42,983 bases of DNA from an uncultured Clostridium sp. (GTDB lineage Bacteria > Bacillota > Clostridia > TANB77 > CAG-508): positions 1-42,983 of the forward strand of contig CABUKD010000016.1 in assembly GCA_902492105.1 (NCBI GenBank), given 5' to 3'. The position numbers and the translations under genes are program-made. The notes below the pieces were generated by a model, which saw only the letters and a program-made list of their open reading frames with translations, was not told the DNA's origin and did not search any database. Shown one piece after another: positions 41,148-42,983 of this stretch. The number at the start of each line of letters is the position of its first letter. The stretch's first letter is position 1.

Positions 41148-42362
41148 ATGGAAAGAAAAGCGAAAGAAAAAAGAGGTATTACCTTAATTGCATTGGTTGT
41201 AACCATAGTGGTATTACTAATTTTAGCAGGAATTACAATTAATATGTTATTTAGTAATGGAGGAATCTTTAAAACAGCCCAAGATGCAGCAAATGCATGG
41301 AATGAGGCAACAGTAAATGAACAAGAAAGTTTAAATAACTTAGCAGACCAAATAGGAAATTTAGTAAATGGACAAACAGGAGATGGGTCAGGAGGAGAAG
41401 AACCTGAAGATCCAAATAAAGGACCAAATGGAAAGCCTTTAATAGACACCATAACAGAAATACAAATAGGAAATAATGTAGAAGCAGAAGATAAGTATGG
41501 TAATCCAGTGGTAGTGCCAAAAGGATTTAAAGTAGTAGTAGATGAAACAAAAAATAATGCTACAACGGTACCAGAAGGAATTGTAATAGAAGATGGAGCA
41601 GGAAATCAGTTTGTATGGATACCAACAGGAACGTATAAAGTAGATGCAAGTGGAACAACAAAAACTAATGATTTAACAAGAAGGCAATGGGGAACCAAAA
41701 CAAATACAGTACAAGATCCTACACCAATAACAGGAGATGAAGTAGCAGAAGGACTTAATGGAAACGTGTATTATGGAGAAGGAGATAGCCGTTCAGTAGC
41801 ACATGATACGATAGCTAACTTTTTAAATAGTGCAAAGCCTGCATCAGAAGGTGGAAATGGAGGATTTTATATCGGAAGATATGAGCAAGGAGAAGGAAAT
41901 GTATGTAAGGCAGGAGTAAATGCCTATGTAGATGTAACAAGAGATGAAGCAAAGTCACAAGGAGAAGCAATGTATACAAATAAAGATCAATATGGAGTAA
42001 CAAGTGAGTTAATCAGTAGTTATGCATGGGATACTGCATTAAACTTTATCTGTCAAAATAGTGAGAATGGATATAAATTAGCAACCACAACAGAAGATAC
42101 TTATGGAAATATAGGAACAAGTAATAAAGAACAAACAGGAGGCTATCCAGCAGATTGTTATAGTAATATTTATGATTTACTAGGAAATTGTAGAGAATGG
42201 ACAACAGAATATTCGAGTCTCGCGGCTGGCAGTCTTGCTTACCCTTGTGTATCTAGAGGAGGTTACTACAACGACAGTTCCTATTACGTAGCAGGTCGCT
42301 ACTACAACGCCGCAGACGGTTCCAGCACCTTCATTTCCTTCCGCCTCAGCTTATATGTGTAG
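41148..42362 (+). CDS. Pilin-like protein with a DGR-type variable C-terminus, copy 2
   Basis: 404 aa, close paralogue of the protein at 26867. Same layout: prepilin-like N-terminus (RGITLIALVVTIVVLLILAG), Gly/Pro/Glu linker, and a formylglycine-generating-enzyme/lectin-like domain with FVWIPTGTYKV, FYIGRYEQGEG, IYDLLGNCREWTTEYS, RGGYY and SFRLSLYV. Outside the last 160 bp the two proteins are mostly identical. Inside it, displayed residues differ at almost every variable codon (YVGSNS against YNDSSY). A second target of one remote retroelement is the simplest reading. Confidence 0.88.
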   Translation: MERKAKEKRGITLIALVVTIVVLLILAGITINMLFSNGGIFKTAQDAANAWNEATVNEQESLNNLADQIGNLVNGQTGDGSGGEEPEDPNKGPNGKPLIDTITEIQIGNNVEAEDKYGNPVVVPKGFKVVVDETKNNATTVPEGIVIEDGAGNQFVWIPTGTYKVDASGTTKTNDLTRRQWGTKTNTVQDPTPITGDEVAEGLNGNVYYGEGDSRSVAHDTIANFLNSAKPASEGGNGGFYIGRYEQGEGNVCKAGVNAYVDVTRDEAKSQGEAMYTNKDQYGVTSELISSYAWDTALNFICQNSENGYKLATTTEDTYGNIGTSNKEQTGGYPADCYSNIYDLLGNCREWTTEYSSLAAGSLAYPCVSRGGYYNDSSYYVAGRYYNAADGSSTFISFRLSLYV

Positions 42363-42372
42363 GTCTGTAAGC
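42210..42372 (+). other. DGR variable region 2 with shared 3' end
   Basis: Same length as region 1 (163 bp), no gaps. The final 40 nt (42333-42372) are identical to 28040-28079, and similarity stops immediately after. Variation falls on first and second codon positions. Confidence 0.8.
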
Positions 42373-42660
42373 TGAATGATAAATAGATAAATATAAATCT
42401 ACAGATCATATAAAATAAATAAAAAATTCAACATACAACTAGCGAACGCAGTACGCTAGTAGGAATATAAAACCTCCCTTGAAAGCAAAATAAATAGTAA
42501 TATGAAAAAAATAAAGTCTGCAATACGGTTATATTAAGCGTCGCAGACTTTACTGGTTTTGCAATAAAATAGTGTAATGTTTATATTTAGTACTTTTGCT
42601 TTACTTAAAGATTCTTTTTATATCCTTTAAAACGGTTATTTCAAAAGTGTCAAACTTCCG
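42373..42660 (+). other. Non-coding stretch with two hairpins
   Basis: No gene seen. ACTAGCG (42438-42444) pairs with CGCTAGT (42454-42460), 66 bp after variable region 2. TAAAGTCTGC (42512-42521) pairs with GCAGACTTTA (42543-42552) across a 21-nt loop and may terminate transcription. No copy of the variable region with adenine-rich codons (a template) is present here. Confidence 0.6.
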
Positions 42661-42663
42661 ACT

Positions 42664-42794
42664 TTATAATTAAATTAATTAGCTAATTAGCTTTAAGAAT
42701 AATAAAAATATAATATTTTAAATAAGCAAAAGACTAGAAAATAGCCACTTACAAAAATAAAATAAAAAAACTTTAAAAAAATTTAAAAAATGTG
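42664..42794 (+). repeat. Direct repeat B, upstream of the probable rRNA promoter
   Basis: Second copy of the sequence at 40964-41084. It carries one extra CTAATTAG block and runs up to the next -35 box, so in both copies the repeat ends at a promoter. Confidence 0.8.
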
Positions 42795-42823
42795 TTGACT
42801 TTGTTTCTTAGCTATGCTAAAAT
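42795..42823 (+). promoter_or_regulatory. Strong promoter, probably of an rRNA operon
   Basis: TTGACT (42795-42800), a 17-nt spacer and TAAAAT (42818-42823) with extended TG, preceded by A/T tracts that resemble an UP element. Confidence 0.8.
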
Positions 42824-42983
42824 AGAAAATGTCTTCAGCGAAACAACGTCTGAAGATTTTAAAAGCACATTGAAAAGTAAACAATAAACCTTTGAGAAAA
42901 CCAATAAAAATAAGATAGGAAATTATCAGTAAAAAGTGAGAAAAAAACTCACAGCCAGAAAATAATTAAGAGTCAAAAAACTC
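42824..42983 (+). other. Probable 16S rRNA leader, cut by the window end
   Basis: A stem TCTTCAG/CTGAAGA (42832-42856) is followed by GCACATTGAAAAGTAAACAA, which resembles the boxA region of clostridial rRNA leaders, a GTGAG/CTCAC hairpin (42937-42953) and the closing AAGAGTCAAAAAACTC. In such operons 16S rRNA follows shortly. No rRNA sequence itself is inside the window, so this is inferred. Confidence 0.55.

Noticed and set aside
42373..42660. DGR template repeat downstream of variable region 2
   Set aside because: No stretch here resembles the variable region. The hairpins are unrelated to it.

Overview
The window is chromosomal DNA of an AT-rich, spore-forming, Gram-positive anaerobe, most likely an uncultivated member of the Clostridia. 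Support comes from the cotJA-cotJB-cotJC spore-coat operon, strong AGGAGG ribosome sites, TTGACA/TATAAT promoters often with an extended -10 TG, arginine written almost only as AGA, the Firmicutes order ylxM-ffh-rpsP-khpA-rimM-trmD-rplS, and a sortase with an LPKTG substrate. I cannot name the species.

Layout. 1-5 kb: an unknown cytoplasmic protein, tRNA-Met(CAU), a tRNA-Tyr(GUA) split by a 238-nt group I intron, a PD-(D/E)XK homing-type endonuclease beside it, a small Cys protein, a GT51 peptidoglycan glycosyltransferase and an MFS transporter. 5-13 kb: glycogen phosphorylase, pyruvate kinase, the cotJ operon and a MATE exporter fused to a cytidylate-kinase-like domain behind a leader terminator. 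13-20 kb: a surface locus made of an LPXTG protein with a cohesin-like domain, a sortase, a membrane-bound glucosaminidase with SH3b, Ig-like and dockerin domains, and a membrane protein with cohesin-like and cadherin-like domains. 20-26 kb: two thioesterases, an Rpn/PDDEXK protein, a radical SAM protein, thyA and folA. 26-28 kb: a YgjP-like metalloprotease and the first of two pilin-like proteins with a hypervariable 3' end. 28-33 kb: SRP and ribosome-biogenesis operon. 33-38 kb, minus strand: tsaE-tsaB-rimI and a Lon-like protease. 38-43 kb: lepA, rlmB, the second variable pilin-like protein, and what looks like the promoter and leader of an rRNA operon running off the end.

Four signals deserve attention. 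(1) Every clear frameshift in the window (three genes, four sites) lies exactly at an in-frame CGG followed by a purine, and each is repaired by skipping the C so that GGA/GGG (Gly) is read. The six CGG codons inside intact genes are all followed by C or T, and the conserved housekeeping genes contain no CGG at all. This suggests +1 recoding at CGGR. (2) Three genes (an MFS transporter, the glucosaminidase, folA) have a strong Shine-Dalgarno sequence separated from the start codon by a hairpin that ends exactly 9 nt before the start. (3) The two pilin-like proteins end in equal-length 163-bp variable regions with a shared 40-nt 3' end, the signature of diversity-generating retroelement targets; the template and reverse transcriptase are not in the window. 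(4) The group I intron interrupts the tRNA-Tyr anticodon and sits next to an I-Ssp6803I-like endonuclease gene.

Dispersed palindromic repeats with the core GGGACGTTCC occupy several intergenic gaps and supply the last codons and stop of two genes.
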